A stretch of 64,000 nt of DNA, from positions 1 through 64,000 of the forward strand of contig CAXBCP010000005.1 in the NCBI GenBank assembly GCA_963974055.1. Direction: 5' to 3'. The translations under genes and the position numbers were made by a program. Source of the stretch: CAXBCP01 sp963974055 (GTDB lineage: Bacteria; Pseudomonadota; Alphaproteobacteria; MPNO01; UBA830). Each line of letters starts with the position of its first letter. Within the stretch, counting starts at the first letter, position 1. A model generated the notes under the pieces. That model was not told where the DNA came from and ran no database searches. It was given only the letters and a program-made list of their open reading frames with translations. Below are positions 51,242 through 59,729 of this stretch, piece by piece.

Positions 51242-52546
51242 TCAGTACCCCGGATAAATGGGGAAGCGCGCGCATAACGCGCCGACACGTTCCCGGATTT
51301 CCGCCTCGACCGATGTATTGTCGTTCGTGCCCGAAGCAAGACCGTCCAGCACTTCGACGATCATCTCGCCGACCTGGCGGAACTCGGCCGGGCCGAACCC
51401 GCGGGTCGTCGCTGCCGGAGAGCCCAGCCGCACGCCCGACGTAATCGTCGGCTTTTCGGGATCGAACGGGATTCCGTTCTTGTTGCAGGTCATGCCTGCC
51501 GCTTCGAGGCTCGCCTCGGCGACTTTACCGGTCAGCCCCTTTGGCCGCAGGTCGACAAGCATCAGGTGCGTGTCCGTACCGCCCGAGACGATGTCGAGGC
51601 CGCCTTCGACGAGCGTCGCCGCAAGCGTCTGCGCATTTTCGACAACGGCCGCCGAATACGCCCTGAATTCCGGGCGCAGGGCTTCGCCGAACGCGACGGC
51701 TTTCGCCGCGATGACATGCATCAGCGGCCCGCCCTGCGTTCCGGGGAAAATCGCCGAATTCACTTTCTTCGCGATAGCCTCGTCATTGGTCAGGATCATG
51801 CCGCCCCGCGGGCCGCGCAGCGTCTTGTGGGTCGTCGTCGTCGCGATATGCGCATGGGGAAACGGGCTCGGATGGGCGCCGCCGGCGACGAGGCCGGCGA
51901 AATGCGCCATATCGACCATCAGCAGCGCGCCGACTGAATCGGCGATCGCCCGGAATCTCTTGAAATCGATCACGCGGGGATAGGCGGATCCCCCGGCGAC
52001 GATAATCTTGGGCTTGTGCTCCGCGGCAAGACGTTCGACCTCGTCGAAGTCTATCTGCGCATCTTCCTTGCGGACGCCGTACTGAACCGCGTGCAGCCAC
52101 TTGCCGGACAGGTTGGGGGCCGCGCCATGGGTGAGATGCCCGCCGGCGGCGAGCGAAAGCCCGAGGATCGTATCGCCCGGCTTGAGCAGGGCAAAATAAA
52201 CGGCGCCGTTGGCCTGCGCGCCGGAATGCGGCTGCACGTTGGCGAACCCGCAGCCGAACAGTTCCTTTGCACGATCGATTGCCAGTTGCTCCGCGACATC
52301 CACGAATTCGCAACCGCCGTAATAGCGCCGCCCCGGATAGCCTTCGGCATATTTGTTCGTCAGCACGGATCCCGACGCTTCGAGAACCGCGCGCGACACG
52401 ATGTTTTCGGACGCAATAAGCTCGATCTGATCCTGCTGCCGGGAAAGTTCGCCCCGGACCGCTTCGTTCAGCGCCGGGTCGGATTCTGCAAGAGAGGTAT
52501 TGAAAAACCCGCCATGGGAATTTGTCGCCGCATCTACCGTGGACAT
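51242..52546 (-). CDS. glyA: Serine hydroxymethyltransferase
   Basis: A 434-residue PLP enzyme that interconverts serine and glycine and makes methylene-THF. The PLP lysine is Lys241 in TTTTHKTLRGPRGG. Other motifs are IELIASENIVSRAV, KYAEGYPGRRYYGGCEFVD and PHSGAQANGAVYF. It lies between rpiB and nrdR in the usual order. Confidence 0.97.
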   Translation of the reverse strand: MSTVDAATNSHGGFFNTSLAESDPALNEAVRGELSRQQDQIELIASENIVSRAVLEASGSVLTNKYAEGYPGRRYYGGCEFVDVAEQLAIDRAKELFGCGFANVQPHSGAQANGAVYFALLKPGDTILGLSLAAGGHLTHGAAPNLSGKWLHAVQYGVRKEDAQIDFDEVERLAAEHKPKIIVAGGSAYPRVIDFKRFRAIADSVGALLMVDMAHFAGLVAGGAHPSPFPHAHIATTTTHKTLRGPRGGMILTNDEAIAKKVNSAIFPGTQGGPLMHVIAAKAVAFGEALRPEFRAYSAAVVENAQTLAATLVEGGLDIVSGGTDTHLMLVDLRPKGLTGKVAEASLEAAGMTCNKNGIPFDPEKPTITSGVRLGSPAATTRGFGPAEFRQVGEMIVEVLDGLASGTNDNTSVEAEIRERVGALCARFPIYPGY

Positions 52547-52590
52547 CTTGTCGCCTTTTCTCCTGTGTTAAACTCCGGCGTATTCGCCGA

Positions 52591-53025
52591 TCAACCCAAT
52601 TTTCCTACGCGGCGCGCATGCCGTCCGCCCTCGAACTCGGTTTCCAGAAAAACCCGGACCACCCTGCGCGCCAGTTCGGCATCCGTTTTACGGCCGCCGA
52701 GGCACAATACATTCGCGTCGTTGTGCTGACGCGCCAGCATCGCCATCTCTTCGTCGCAACACAGCGCCGCCCGAATGCCGGGGTGGCGATTTGCCGCGAT
52801 GGAAATACCGATACCTGTGCCGCAAATCAAAACACCCCGTGTCACCGTCTCATTGCGGATCTCGTTTACCAGCTTTTCTGCGAAATCCGGATAATCCACG
52901 GAATCCTCGTTATCCGTGCCGAGATCGAGCACGTCGAGCCCAACCGCCCGGATTTCATCCGAAACGGGGCGTTTCAATACAAAACCGCCGTGATCGACGG
53001 CAATACCGATCAATTCTTTGGACAT
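52591..53025 (-). CDS. rpiB: Ribose 5-phosphate isomerase B
   Basis: A 144-residue RpiB. It has IGIAVDHGGFVLK, the catalytic Cys68 in ICGTGIGISIAANR, RAALCCDEEMAMLARQHNDAN and CLGGRKT. It is the first gene of the long operon toward thiL, with the promoter expected in the AT-rich gap at 53026-53335. Confidence 0.95.
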   Translation of the reverse strand: MSKELIGIAVDHGGFVLKRPVSDEIRAVGLDVLDLGTDNEDSVDYPDFAEKLVNEIRNETVTRGVLICGTGIGISIAANRHPGIRAALCCDEEMAMLARQHNDANVLCLGGRKTDAELARRVVRVFLETEFEGGRHARRVGKLG

Positions 53026-53335
53026 TGGACTTTAGCGCTCCCGATACCGACGGCGTCCATACCATATCTCGTTCAACCAGACCAGTGTGCCACTAGGTTT
53101 GGGCGGCAAATTCCGGCCTGTATCCAAACAGGAACCGGCATACAACTGCACTCAATTGACGGTAAACGGACTTGACTTGACTTAAGTATTTTCCAGAAAA
53201 CGAAAATCATTCCAAGTTAACCTGCATTTAACTGGAAACAATACTGATAAAATTTATAGCATTGTTCACATTTGACAATTACGATGTTTCATGCAATTAG
53301 GACCGACAAACAAATTCCATTAATTAACGGGCGAT
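53026..53335. other. AT-rich divergent intergenic region (rpiB / mucR-like)
   Basis: About 310 bases between divergent genes. The half nearest the MucR-like gene (53170-53335) is strongly A+T-rich with many T-A steps (TTAAGTATTTT, ATAAAATTTATAG, TTAATTAAC). MucR-type regulators bind such AT-rich DNA and usually repress themselves, so autoregulatory sites are likely here. No RNA gene seen. Confidence 0.5.
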
Positions 53336-53782
53336 ATGGCAGAAGAAGAAAAAACCCCATCCGAAAACAGAGAAATGTTGCAAATGGCAGTCGATATCGT
53401 TTCGGCTTATGTTGGTAACAACTCGATCCCAACGACGCAGGTTCCGGACGTGATAAGTACTGTTTTCGCCTCTTTGAACGCGCTTGCCGAGACCGGTATC
53501 AGCGCGGCGGAAACGCTTCGCCCGGCGGTTCCCGTTCGGCGATCGATCACCCCCGACTATCTGATCTGCCTGGAAGACGGCAAAAAGTTAAAGATGCTGA
53601 AGCGCCATCTTCGCGCCGTTTACGGACTTTCGCCTGAAGAATATCGCACAAAATGGGGTCTGCCGGCGGACTACCCGATGGTCGCGCCGAACTATGCGAA
53701 ACAACGCTCGAACTTTGCCAAACAGATCGGACTGGGACGCAAAAAAGGCGAAAAGGTCGGCAGCCGGAAAAACCAGAGCTGA
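53336..53782 (+). CDS. MucR/Ros family transcriptional regulator, atypical zinc-finger region
   Basis: A 148-residue MucR-like protein. An N-terminal dimerisation part (LQMAVDIVSAYVGNNSIPTTQVPDVISTV) precedes the DNA-binding part: YLICLEDGKKLKMLKRHLRAVYGLSPEEYRTKWGLPADYPMVAPNYA in pieces, followed by a basic tail. Ros uses Cys-x2-Cys and two His to bind zinc. Here the second Cys is Asp (CLED) and the distal His is absent (HLRAVYG), so zinc is probably not bound, as in some MucR relatives. It is a global regulator of surface polysaccharide, motility and cell-cycle genes in relatives. Confidence 0.9.
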   Translation: MAEEEKTPSENREMLQMAVDIVSAYVGNNSIPTTQVPDVISTVFASLNALAETGISAAETLRPAVPVRRSITPDYLICLEDGKKLKMLKRHLRAVYGLSPEEYRTKWGLPADYPMVAPNYAKQRSNFAKQIGLGRKKGEKVGSRKNQS

Positions 53783-53809
53783 CCTTTCCGAAATTCTCGA
53801 TCCATTAGA

Positions 53810-53840
53810 AAAATGCCCGGCCTGTTTGGCCGGGCATTTT
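53810..53840. terminator. Bidirectional terminator between mucR-like gene and livK
   Basis: A perfect 13-bp stem, AAAATGCCCGGCC paired with GGCCGGGCATTTT around TGTTT, lies between the convergent stops and provides T-runs on both strands. Confidence 0.9.
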
Positions 53841-53873
53841 CATTTCCAGTATTATAAACCGCTTATTTGCAGC

Positions 53874-54974
53874 TTATTTGTAATAGTCGTATTTTCCGTT
53901 CTTCCATTCGTAAAAGACATAACCGGGCGCCGAAACGTCGCCCTTGCCGTCGAATCCGATCTTGCCGAGAACGGTGTCGAACTGCGCCGATTTCAGCTTC
54001 TCGATAACCTTGGGCGTGTCGGTCGACCCTGCGGCGACAACCGCCGCCACCCAGGCCTGAATGGCGCCATAGGTATACAGCGTATAGCCTTCCGGCGTGT
54101 ACCCGGTCGACTTGAACGCCTCGACGAGCTTTGCATTTCCCGGCATTTTGGCAGGATCCGGGCTGAAGGTCATCAGCGTCCCCTCGCCTGCGGGGCCCGT
54201 AATCGACCAGTACTCGTCCGTCACGAGAGCATCGCCGGAAACCAGGACCGTCTTCATGCCCTGCTGGCGCATCTGGCGAACGATCAACCCCGCTTCGGTG
54301 TGATACCCGCCGACATAGAGGACATCGACGGCGTTTTGCTTCAGCTTTGAAACCAGGGCGGAGTAATCTTTTTCGCCCGCGGTATAGGCTTCATAGAGTT
54401 TTTCCGATTTCCCCAGCGAATTGAGCGTTTTCTTCGTCTCGTCGGCAAGGCCTTTCCCATACGCCGTCTTGTCGTGAATGATCGCGATATTGCTGGCGCC
54501 GAATTTCTCTTTCAGAAACGTGCCGGCAACCAGCCCCTGCTGGTCGTCACGGCCGCATACGCGGAACACGTTCGGCAATTTGCGTTCTGTCAGCGCCGGG
54601 TTCGTGGACGCCGGCGATATCTGCAGGACGCCTTCTTCGGCATAGACATCGGACGCCGGTATCGAAGATCCGGAGCAAAAATGCCCGGCGACGAAAACAA
54701 CGCCCTTGGCCGCCAGCGAGTTCGCCACGGCAACCGCCTGTTTCGGATCGCAGGCGTCGTCGCCGATTTCGAGGACCAGCTTCTTGCCCATCACCCCGCC
54801 GGCGGCATTGATGTCCTTTACCGCCATTTCCGCGCCGCGGCGCATCTGTTCGCCAAACGATGCGTACTGGCCGGTCATCGGCCCCGCGGTCGCGATGCTT
54901 ATCTGCGCATGTGCAGCCGAACTCGCGGCCAGCAACGCGGCGCCCGCGATCAGTCCCGCATTCAGAAATCTCAT
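53874..54974 (-). CDS. livK: Branched-chain amino acid ABC transporter substrate-binding protein
   Basis: A 366-residue periplasmic receptor. The signal peptide (LIAGAALLAASSAAHA) ends near residue 23, then ISIATAGPMTGQYASFGEQM begins a type-1 PBP fold (Leu/Ile/Val-binding). Other signatures are GKKLVLEIGDDACDPKQAVAVAN and VGYITEAGLI-like GGYHTEAGLIVRQM. It captures the amino acid for LivHMGF. It is the last gene of the operon, about 90 bp after the small membrane protein. Confidence 0.93.
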   Translation of the reverse strand: MRFLNAGLIAGAALLAASSAAHAQISIATAGPMTGQYASFGEQMRRGAEMAVKDINAAGGVMGKKLVLEIGDDACDPKQAVAVANSLAAKGVVFVAGHFCSGSSIPASDVYAEEGVLQISPASTNPALTERKLPNVFRVCGRDDQQGLVAGTFLKEKFGASNIAIIHDKTAYGKGLADETKKTLNSLGKSEKLYEAYTAGEKDYSALVSKLKQNAVDVLYVGGYHTEAGLIVRQMRQQGMKTVLVSGDALVTDEYWSITGPAGEGTLMTFSPDPAKMPGNAKLVEAFKSTGYTPEGYTLYTYGAIQAWVAAVVAAGSTDTPKVIEKLKSAQFDTVLGKIGFDGKGDVSAPGYVFYEWKNGKYDYYK

Positions 54975-55065
54975 GTCGACTTCTCCCTTGTGTCGGTTGA
55001 AACAGTGGTTTCCGCTGAAAACCCTGTCGGAACTCTACCAATCCACGGCATATCGGCAAGACCAA

Positions 55066-55419
55066 TCATGAACCGGTCCCCCGCGCCCGCCACCCAAACG
55101 GGCCGGCACGTTCGTAGAGCCACGGGTACTGGGCCGTCATGCGGCGCGCCAGCGTGAACCGGAAGGCCAGCAGGGCAATCGTGAATATGGCGGCTGTATC
55201 GATCAGATAGCCGCTGAGCAGCAGCAGTTCCCCCTGGAACAGCGCCCAGGTGAGGAACCGGTCGGCACAGCCGAGCAACAGGCTGTAGAAAAACACCTGC
55301 CAGACCGGCCGCCACGTCGTCGCCAGCGCCTGGCCGGTCATGAAGCCGGCAAAGCCCAGCAGAACCAGCGTGATACCGATAAAGACCTGGGGTGACGTAC
55401 CCAGCAGTTCCTCCATCAT
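55066..55419 (-). CDS. Small membrane protein of liv operons (DUF6867-like)
   Basis: A 117-residue protein with three to four hydrophobic helices (VFIGITLVLLGFAGFMTGQALA, WQVFFYSLLLGCADRFLTWALF and SGYLIDTAAIFTIALLAFRFT in parts) ending in YPWLYERAGPFGWR. It resembles a small conserved protein found within alphaproteobacterial branched-chain amino acid operons. Its start overlaps the livF stop (ATGA-type overlap). Function unknown; possibly a transporter accessory. Confidence 0.75.
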   Translation of the reverse strand: MMEELLGTSPQVFIGITLVLLGFAGFMTGQALATTWRPVWQVFFYSLLLGCADRFLTWALFQGELLLLSGYLIDTAAIFTIALLAFRFTLARRMTAQYPWLYERAGPFGWRARGTGS

Positions 55420-56129
55420 CCCGCAGCCCCTTCAAGATAGGCCCGGCGGATTTCCGGATCGTTGAGCAGCTCGTCGCCGCTGCCGGTCATCGAAATCGCG
55501 CCGTTGACCATCACGTAGCCGCGATCCGCGAGACGCAACGCGTGATAGGCATTCTGTTCGACGAGAAACACCGTCATGCCGTGCGAGACATTGATATCCC
55601 GGATAACCTCGAAAATCTGGCGCACGATCAGGGGTGCCAGCCCGAGCGACGGCTCGTCGAGCAACAGAAGATCGGGCTCGCTCATCAGCGCCCGCGCAAT
55701 CGCCAGCATCTGCTGTTCCCCGCCGGAAAGCGTGCCGCCCCGCTGGCCGGTGCGTTCCTTCAGGATCGGAAACAATGCAAACACCCGTTCGAGGTTTTCG
55801 TCGAACCGGGCCGGGTCCCCGGTAATGGCGCCCATCTGGAGGTTCTCCAGAATGGTCATGCGCGGAAAGATGCGGCGTCCTTCGGGGGCGTGGGCGATGC
55901 CGCTGCGCATGATCTCGTAGGTCGGCAGCGCCGTTATATCCCGGCCCTGAAAGTCGATCCTGCCGGTTCTCGCCGCCGGGTCGCCGCAGATCGTCATCAG
56001 CAGGGTCGATTTTCCGGCGCCGTTCGCGCCGATCAGGGTCACGATTTCGCCCTTGTGGATATCCAGATCGACACCGTGAAGGGCCTCGATATGTCCGTAA
56101 AATGTGTGAACGTCCCGGATCGACAGCAT
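55416..56129 (-). CDS. livF: Branched-chain amino acid ABC transporter ATP-binding protein LivF
   Basis: A 237-residue ATPase. Walker A is GANGAGKS, signature LSGGEQQMLAIARALMSEPD, Walker B LLLLDEPSLGLAP, H-loop FLVEQNAYHAL. It pairs with LivG to power the LivHM permease. It starts at the livG stop. Confidence 0.95.
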   Translation of the reverse strand: MLSIRDVHTFYGHIEALHGVDLDIHKGEIVTLIGANGAGKSTLLMTICGDPAARTGRIDFQGRDITALPTYEIMRSGIAHAPEGRRIFPRMTILENLQMGAITGDPARFDENLERVFALFPILKERTGQRGGTLSGGEQQMLAIARALMSEPDLLLLDEPSLGLAPLIVRQIFEVIRDINVSHGMTVFLVEQNAYHALRLADRGYVMVNGAISMTGSGDELLNDPEIRRAYLEGAAG

Positions 56130-56953
56130 CAGCCGGTATCCCCGATCGCCGCGACATCGTCCTCGCCGAGATAAGCGCGGATGACGGCCGGGTCGTTTCG
56201 CACGTCGTCCGGCACGCCGTCGGCAATCTTGCTGCCGTAATCGAGCACGACGATATGGTCGGAAATTTCCATGACAACGCCCATATCGTGCTCGATCAGG
56301 AGAATGCCGATCCTGTGTTCGTCGCGCACGAACAGAAGCAGTTCGTTCAGGTCGCCCGACTCTCTCGGGTTAAGCCCCGCAGCCGGTTCGTCGAGGCACA
56401 ACAGCGCCGGTCGGGTACACATCGCCCGCGCGATTTCCAGCCGTCGCTGCGCGCCGTAGGACAAACTGCCGGCATCTTCGTCCGCCCGGTCGGTCAGGTC
56501 GACCCGGTCGAGCCAGTAGCGCGCCAGATCGACAGCCTCGCGTTCGGCCTTGCGGTACCCGCCGATACCGAACAGGGCGAGCGCGGAATTGCCGGAGGCC
56601 TTCATCAGGGAAACGTGCTGCGCAACGATCAGGTTTTCCAGGACCGACATCTGGGGGAAAATGCGGATGTTCTGGAACGTCCGCGCAACGCCGGCTTCGC
56701 GTGCGATCCGGTAGTCCTCGAGCTGTTCGAGCAGCCAGGGCGTGCCGTCGCGCATCATCGTCAACCGCCCGACGGTCGGCTTGTAAAAGCCTGTCAGGCA
56801 GTTGAACACGGTGGTCTTGCCCGCCCCGTTGGGGCCGATGATTGCCGTGATTTCGCCGCTCCGGGCTTCGAAGGACAGGTCGTCGATCGCGACAAGGCCG
56901 CCGAAACGCATGGTCAGGTGTTCGACCTGCAGCAATGGCCTGTCACCGGTCAT
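56129..56953 (-). CDS. livG: Branched-chain amino acid ABC transporter ATP-binding protein LivG
   Basis: About 274 residues. Walker A is GPNGAGKT, signature LSYGAQRRLEIARAM, Walker B LLCLDEPAAGLNP, H-loop IEHDMGVVM. ATG 56953 overlaps the livM stop (ATGA); an earlier in-frame start at 57025 lies inside livM and is unconserved. Confidence 0.95.
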   Translation of the reverse strand: MTGDRPLLQVEHLTMRFGGLVAIDDLSFEARSGEITAIIGPNGAGKTTVFNCLTGFYKPTVGRLTMMRDGTPWLLEQLEDYRIAREAGVARTFQNIRIFPQMSVLENLIVAQHVSLMKASGNSALALFGIGGYRKAEREAVDLARYWLDRVDLTDRADEDAGSLSYGAQRRLEIARAMCTRPALLCLDEPAAGLNPRESGDLNELLLFVRDEHRIGILLIEHDMGVVMEISDHIVVLDYGSKIADGVPDDVRNDPAVIRAYLGEDDVAAIGDTG

Positions 56954-58392
56954 GACGGCTGCTTCCGGACACGGTTGAGGAGAATCGTCGGGTCGCGCTG
57001 GGACAGCAGCCCGCGCGGCCGCCACGACATGATCAGAACCATTCCCGCGCCGAAGGCGAGCATCCGGTATTCCTGCAGGTCACGCACATATTCCGGCACG
57101 CCGATCAGAACCACGGCAGCGAGCACGACACCCATCTGGCTGCCCATGCCGCCAAGGACCACGATGGCGAGAATGATCGCCGATTCGAGAAACGTAAAGC
57201 TTTCGGGGCTGACAAATCCCTGTCTGGTCGCGAAGAACGAGCCCGCGAAACCGCCGAACATGGCGCCGATCGCGAAGGCGGACAGCTTTGTATTCCGTGG
57301 ATTGATCCCGAGCGAGCGACACGCGATTTCGTCTTCGCGCAACGCTTCCCACGCACGGCCGATCGGCAATGTCCGGATCCGGCGGGTGAAAAAATTGGTG
57401 GTCAGCGCAAGAATCAGAATGAGATAGTACAAAAAGATCACGCGGTGGAACGACGAATATTCCAGGCCGAAAAACTGGTGAAACGATTCCGTTCCGTCGG
57501 GCGGATACCGTTTGAACTCAAGCCCGAAAAAGCTCGGCCGCGGTATGCCGGAAACGCCGTCCGGTCCCTTGGTGAACGACACCCAGTTCAGCAGAATGAC
57601 CCGCACCATTTCGCCGAAGCCCAGCGTGACGATCGCCAGATAATCGCCGCGGAGGCGAAGCACCGGAAAACCCAGAATGATTCCGAAAAAACCGGCAAAA
57701 AGTCCGGCAAGCGGCAAACATATCCAGAAGCTGAAATCGTAATACGTCGCCAGCAATGCATAGGAATAGGCCCCGACGGCGTAAAACGCGACATAACCGA
57801 GGTCCAGCAGTCCCGCCAGACCGACCACGATATTCAGCCCCCAGCCGAGCATCACGTAGGTCAGCACCAGTATCGCGATATCGACCAGCCGGCGGCCCGA
57901 AAACGGCAGGAACGGAAGAACGAGCGCAAACAGGATCAGCGCCGCGGCGAGCCACGGCAAAGCCCTGCGGTATCCGTCTGCGAACCCGCTCCCGAACTCG
58001 CGGCCGGTCGACGCCTGTCGCCGGTCTGCGAAAAGTACGAAGGCGGCGCGGGCGACAATCACAAGCCCGGCGGTCACGGCAACCACCTTCAGGAACGAGG
58101 ACGGTATCGGCGCAAGCCACCCGACAGCCGACATCGCAATCCCGCCCGCCACCGGAACGGCCAGCGCCCCCTCGCGGATCAGGATCAGGAAGATGCGCCC
58201 GAAGAAGATAAGGGCGACGGCAATTGCCACCTCGGGCCAGCGGGTCTCCAGGAACTGATCGCCGCCCCGGTTGGCGATCCTGAATCCCACAACGGGAACC
58301 AGCAGCGCCAGGGACACGACGGCCGTCAGGCCGGCTTCCTTCAGGATGTCTTTCGCTGGAGACCTGGGAGGCGCGACGCCGGCAGACGCCAT
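56950..58392 (-). CDS. livM: Branched-chain amino acid ABC transporter permease LivM
   Basis: A 480-residue permease with the alphaproteobacterial N-terminal extension (DUF3382-like membrane region, residues ~1-150) before the LivM core. Core motifs are YVMLGWGLNIVVGLAGLLDLGYVAFYAVGAY in part, RGDYLAIVTLGFGEMVR and GINPRNTKLSAFAIGAMFGG. About ten helices. It begins 2 bp after livH. Confidence 0.94.
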   Translation of the reverse strand: MASAGVAPPRSPAKDILKEAGLTAVVSLALLVPVVGFRIANRGGDQFLETRWPEVAIAVALIFFGRIFLILIREGALAVPVAGGIAMSAVGWLAPIPSSFLKVVAVTAGLVIVARAAFVLFADRRQASTGREFGSGFADGYRRALPWLAAALILFALVLPFLPFSGRRLVDIAILVLTYVMLGWGLNIVVGLAGLLDLGYVAFYAVGAYSYALLATYYDFSFWICLPLAGLFAGFFGIILGFPVLRLRGDYLAIVTLGFGEMVRVILLNWVSFTKGPDGVSGIPRPSFFGLEFKRYPPDGTESFHQFFGLEYSSFHRVIFLYYLILILALTTNFFTRRIRTLPIGRAWEALREDEIACRSLGINPRNTKLSAFAIGAMFGGFAGSFFATRQGFVSPESFTFLESAIILAIVVLGGMGSQMGVVLAAVVLIGVPEYVRDLQEYRMLAFGAGMVLIMSWRPRGLLSQRDPTILLNRVRKQPS

Positions 58393-58394
58393 GT

Positions 58395-59312
58395 TCAGAC
58401 CTTTTCGACTTCCGGCTGACCCAGCAGCCCGGTCGGCCGGAAAATCAACACCAGAACAAGAATGGAAAAGGCCGCAACGTCCTTGTATTCAATGGAAAAA
58501 TATCCCGACCAGAAGGCCTCTATCAGGCCGATCAGCACACCGCCGAGCATCGCACCGGGGATGGAGCCGATTCCCCCGAGGACAGCCGCGGAAAACGCCT
58601 TAATCCCGGCCAGAAACCCGATATAGAAGTCAATGACGCCGTAATAGAGAACGACCAGAAAACCCGCGACCGCCGCCAGCGCCGCTCCCATCACGAAGGT
58701 CAGGGATATCGTCCGGTCCACGTTCACGCCAAGCAGGGCCGCCATGGTACGGTCCTGTTCGCAGGCGCGCTGGGCGCGGCCCAGGGATGTGCGGGATATC
58801 ACCAGCGAAAAGCCGATCATCAGAACGACGGTCGTTACGATGATACCGACCTGCATGTAGCTGAGCACGACGGTAAAACCGTCGTCCCGCGCCATCAGCT
58901 CTATATTGCCAGGCACCACGGGCTGAAGGGTCTTGTTACGGGCGCCCTGGGTGAGCTGCACGTAATTGCCGAGTGCAATTGACATGCCGATCGCCGATAT
59001 CAGCGCCGCCAGCCGCGGCGAGCTCCGCAGCGGCCGGTAGGCAACCCGTTCCAGCGCCCATCCGTATATCGATGTCAGAATCATCGAGACGATAAGCACG
59101 ATAAACAGTGCGACGACGATTGACCCGCCCGCGACGGATTCCAGCAGCATGACGCTGATCAGCGAGATAAAGGCGCCAATCATGTAAATCTCGCCATGGG
59201 CGAAATTTATCATTCCGATGATGCCGTAAACCATCGTGTAGCCAATCGCGATCAGGCCGTATATCGCCCCGAGGGTGAGACCGTTGATCAGTTGCTGCAG
59301 GAAGTATTCCAT
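58395..59312 (-). CDS. livH: Branched-chain amino acid ABC transporter permease LivH
   Basis: A 305-residue permease with eight or so helices. It has the LivH start QQLINGLTLGAIYGLIAIGYTMVYGIIGMINFAHGEIYM in pieces, then GRAQRACEQDRTMAALLGVNVDRT (EAA-type loop contacting the ATPase) and FSAAVLGGIGSIPGAMLGG. First transporter gene of the operon. Confidence 0.95.
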   Translation of the reverse strand: MEYFLQQLINGLTLGAIYGLIAIGYTMVYGIIGMINFAHGEIYMIGAFISLISVMLLESVAGGSIVVALFIVLIVSMILTSIYGWALERVAYRPLRSSPRLAALISAIGMSIALGNYVQLTQGARNKTLQPVVPGNIELMARDDGFTVVLSYMQVGIIVTTVVLMIGFSLVISRTSLGRAQRACEQDRTMAALLGVNVDRTISLTFVMGAALAAVAGFLVVLYYGVIDFYIGFLAGIKAFSAAVLGGIGSIPGAMLGGVLIGLIEAFWSGYFSIEYKDVAAFSILVLVLIFRPTGLLGQPEVEKV

Positions 59313-59333
59313 ATCGCCCGCCGCCTTCGCCCG

Positions 59334-59528
59334 CTATTTGTTTTTTTTGGAAAGAACGTATTCTAACTTGTTGATAACATTTTGTTTCAGGACATCTTCA
59401 CCAGCCGAGGCGGGTCCCATTATCGACACTTCGACAAGCGTCACCGTATCGACCGCGGTCACCTTTACGGCGTTGCCGACCTGCTGAAATTCGATCAGCA
59501 CTTCCCTGCCGGCACCGTGTTTCGCCAT
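59334..59528 (-). CDS. Small conserved protein (DUF6898-like) ahead of the liv operon
   Basis: About 64 residues from ATG 59528, which has AGGGA at 5 nt spacing; two further upstream starts are possible (59531, 59582). The sequence REVLIEFQQVGNAVKVTAVD, then EVSIMGPASAGEDVLKQNV and KLEYVLSKKNK, matches a small cytoplasmic protein conserved in alphaproteobacteria. Function unknown. It lies 21 bp upstream of livH and is probably co-transcribed. Confidence 0.7.
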   Translation of the reverse strand: MAKHGAGREVLIEFQQVGNAVKVTAVDTVTLVEVSIMGPASAGEDVLKQNVINKLEYVLSKKNK

Positions 59529-59729
59529 CATCGTCCCTGTGCGCGCAATGTTTACCCTATTCCCTACGCAGCTATCCGACAAAAGTCCATAGATTCTGCG
59601 GGTTTCCGCCCTCGAAATCCCCTGTATTACAATCTTAGGTACCTTTAACGAATCGTTAACCCGGAAACGTACAAACTCAGAGACGGCGGAATTTAACAGC
59701 CATTGCCCATTTTCGATCGGTCGAGCCTC

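Noticed and set aside
53026..53335. FMN riboswitch ahead of the riboflavin operon
   Set aside because: No conserved FMN-riboswitch core was recognisable here or between the rib genes.
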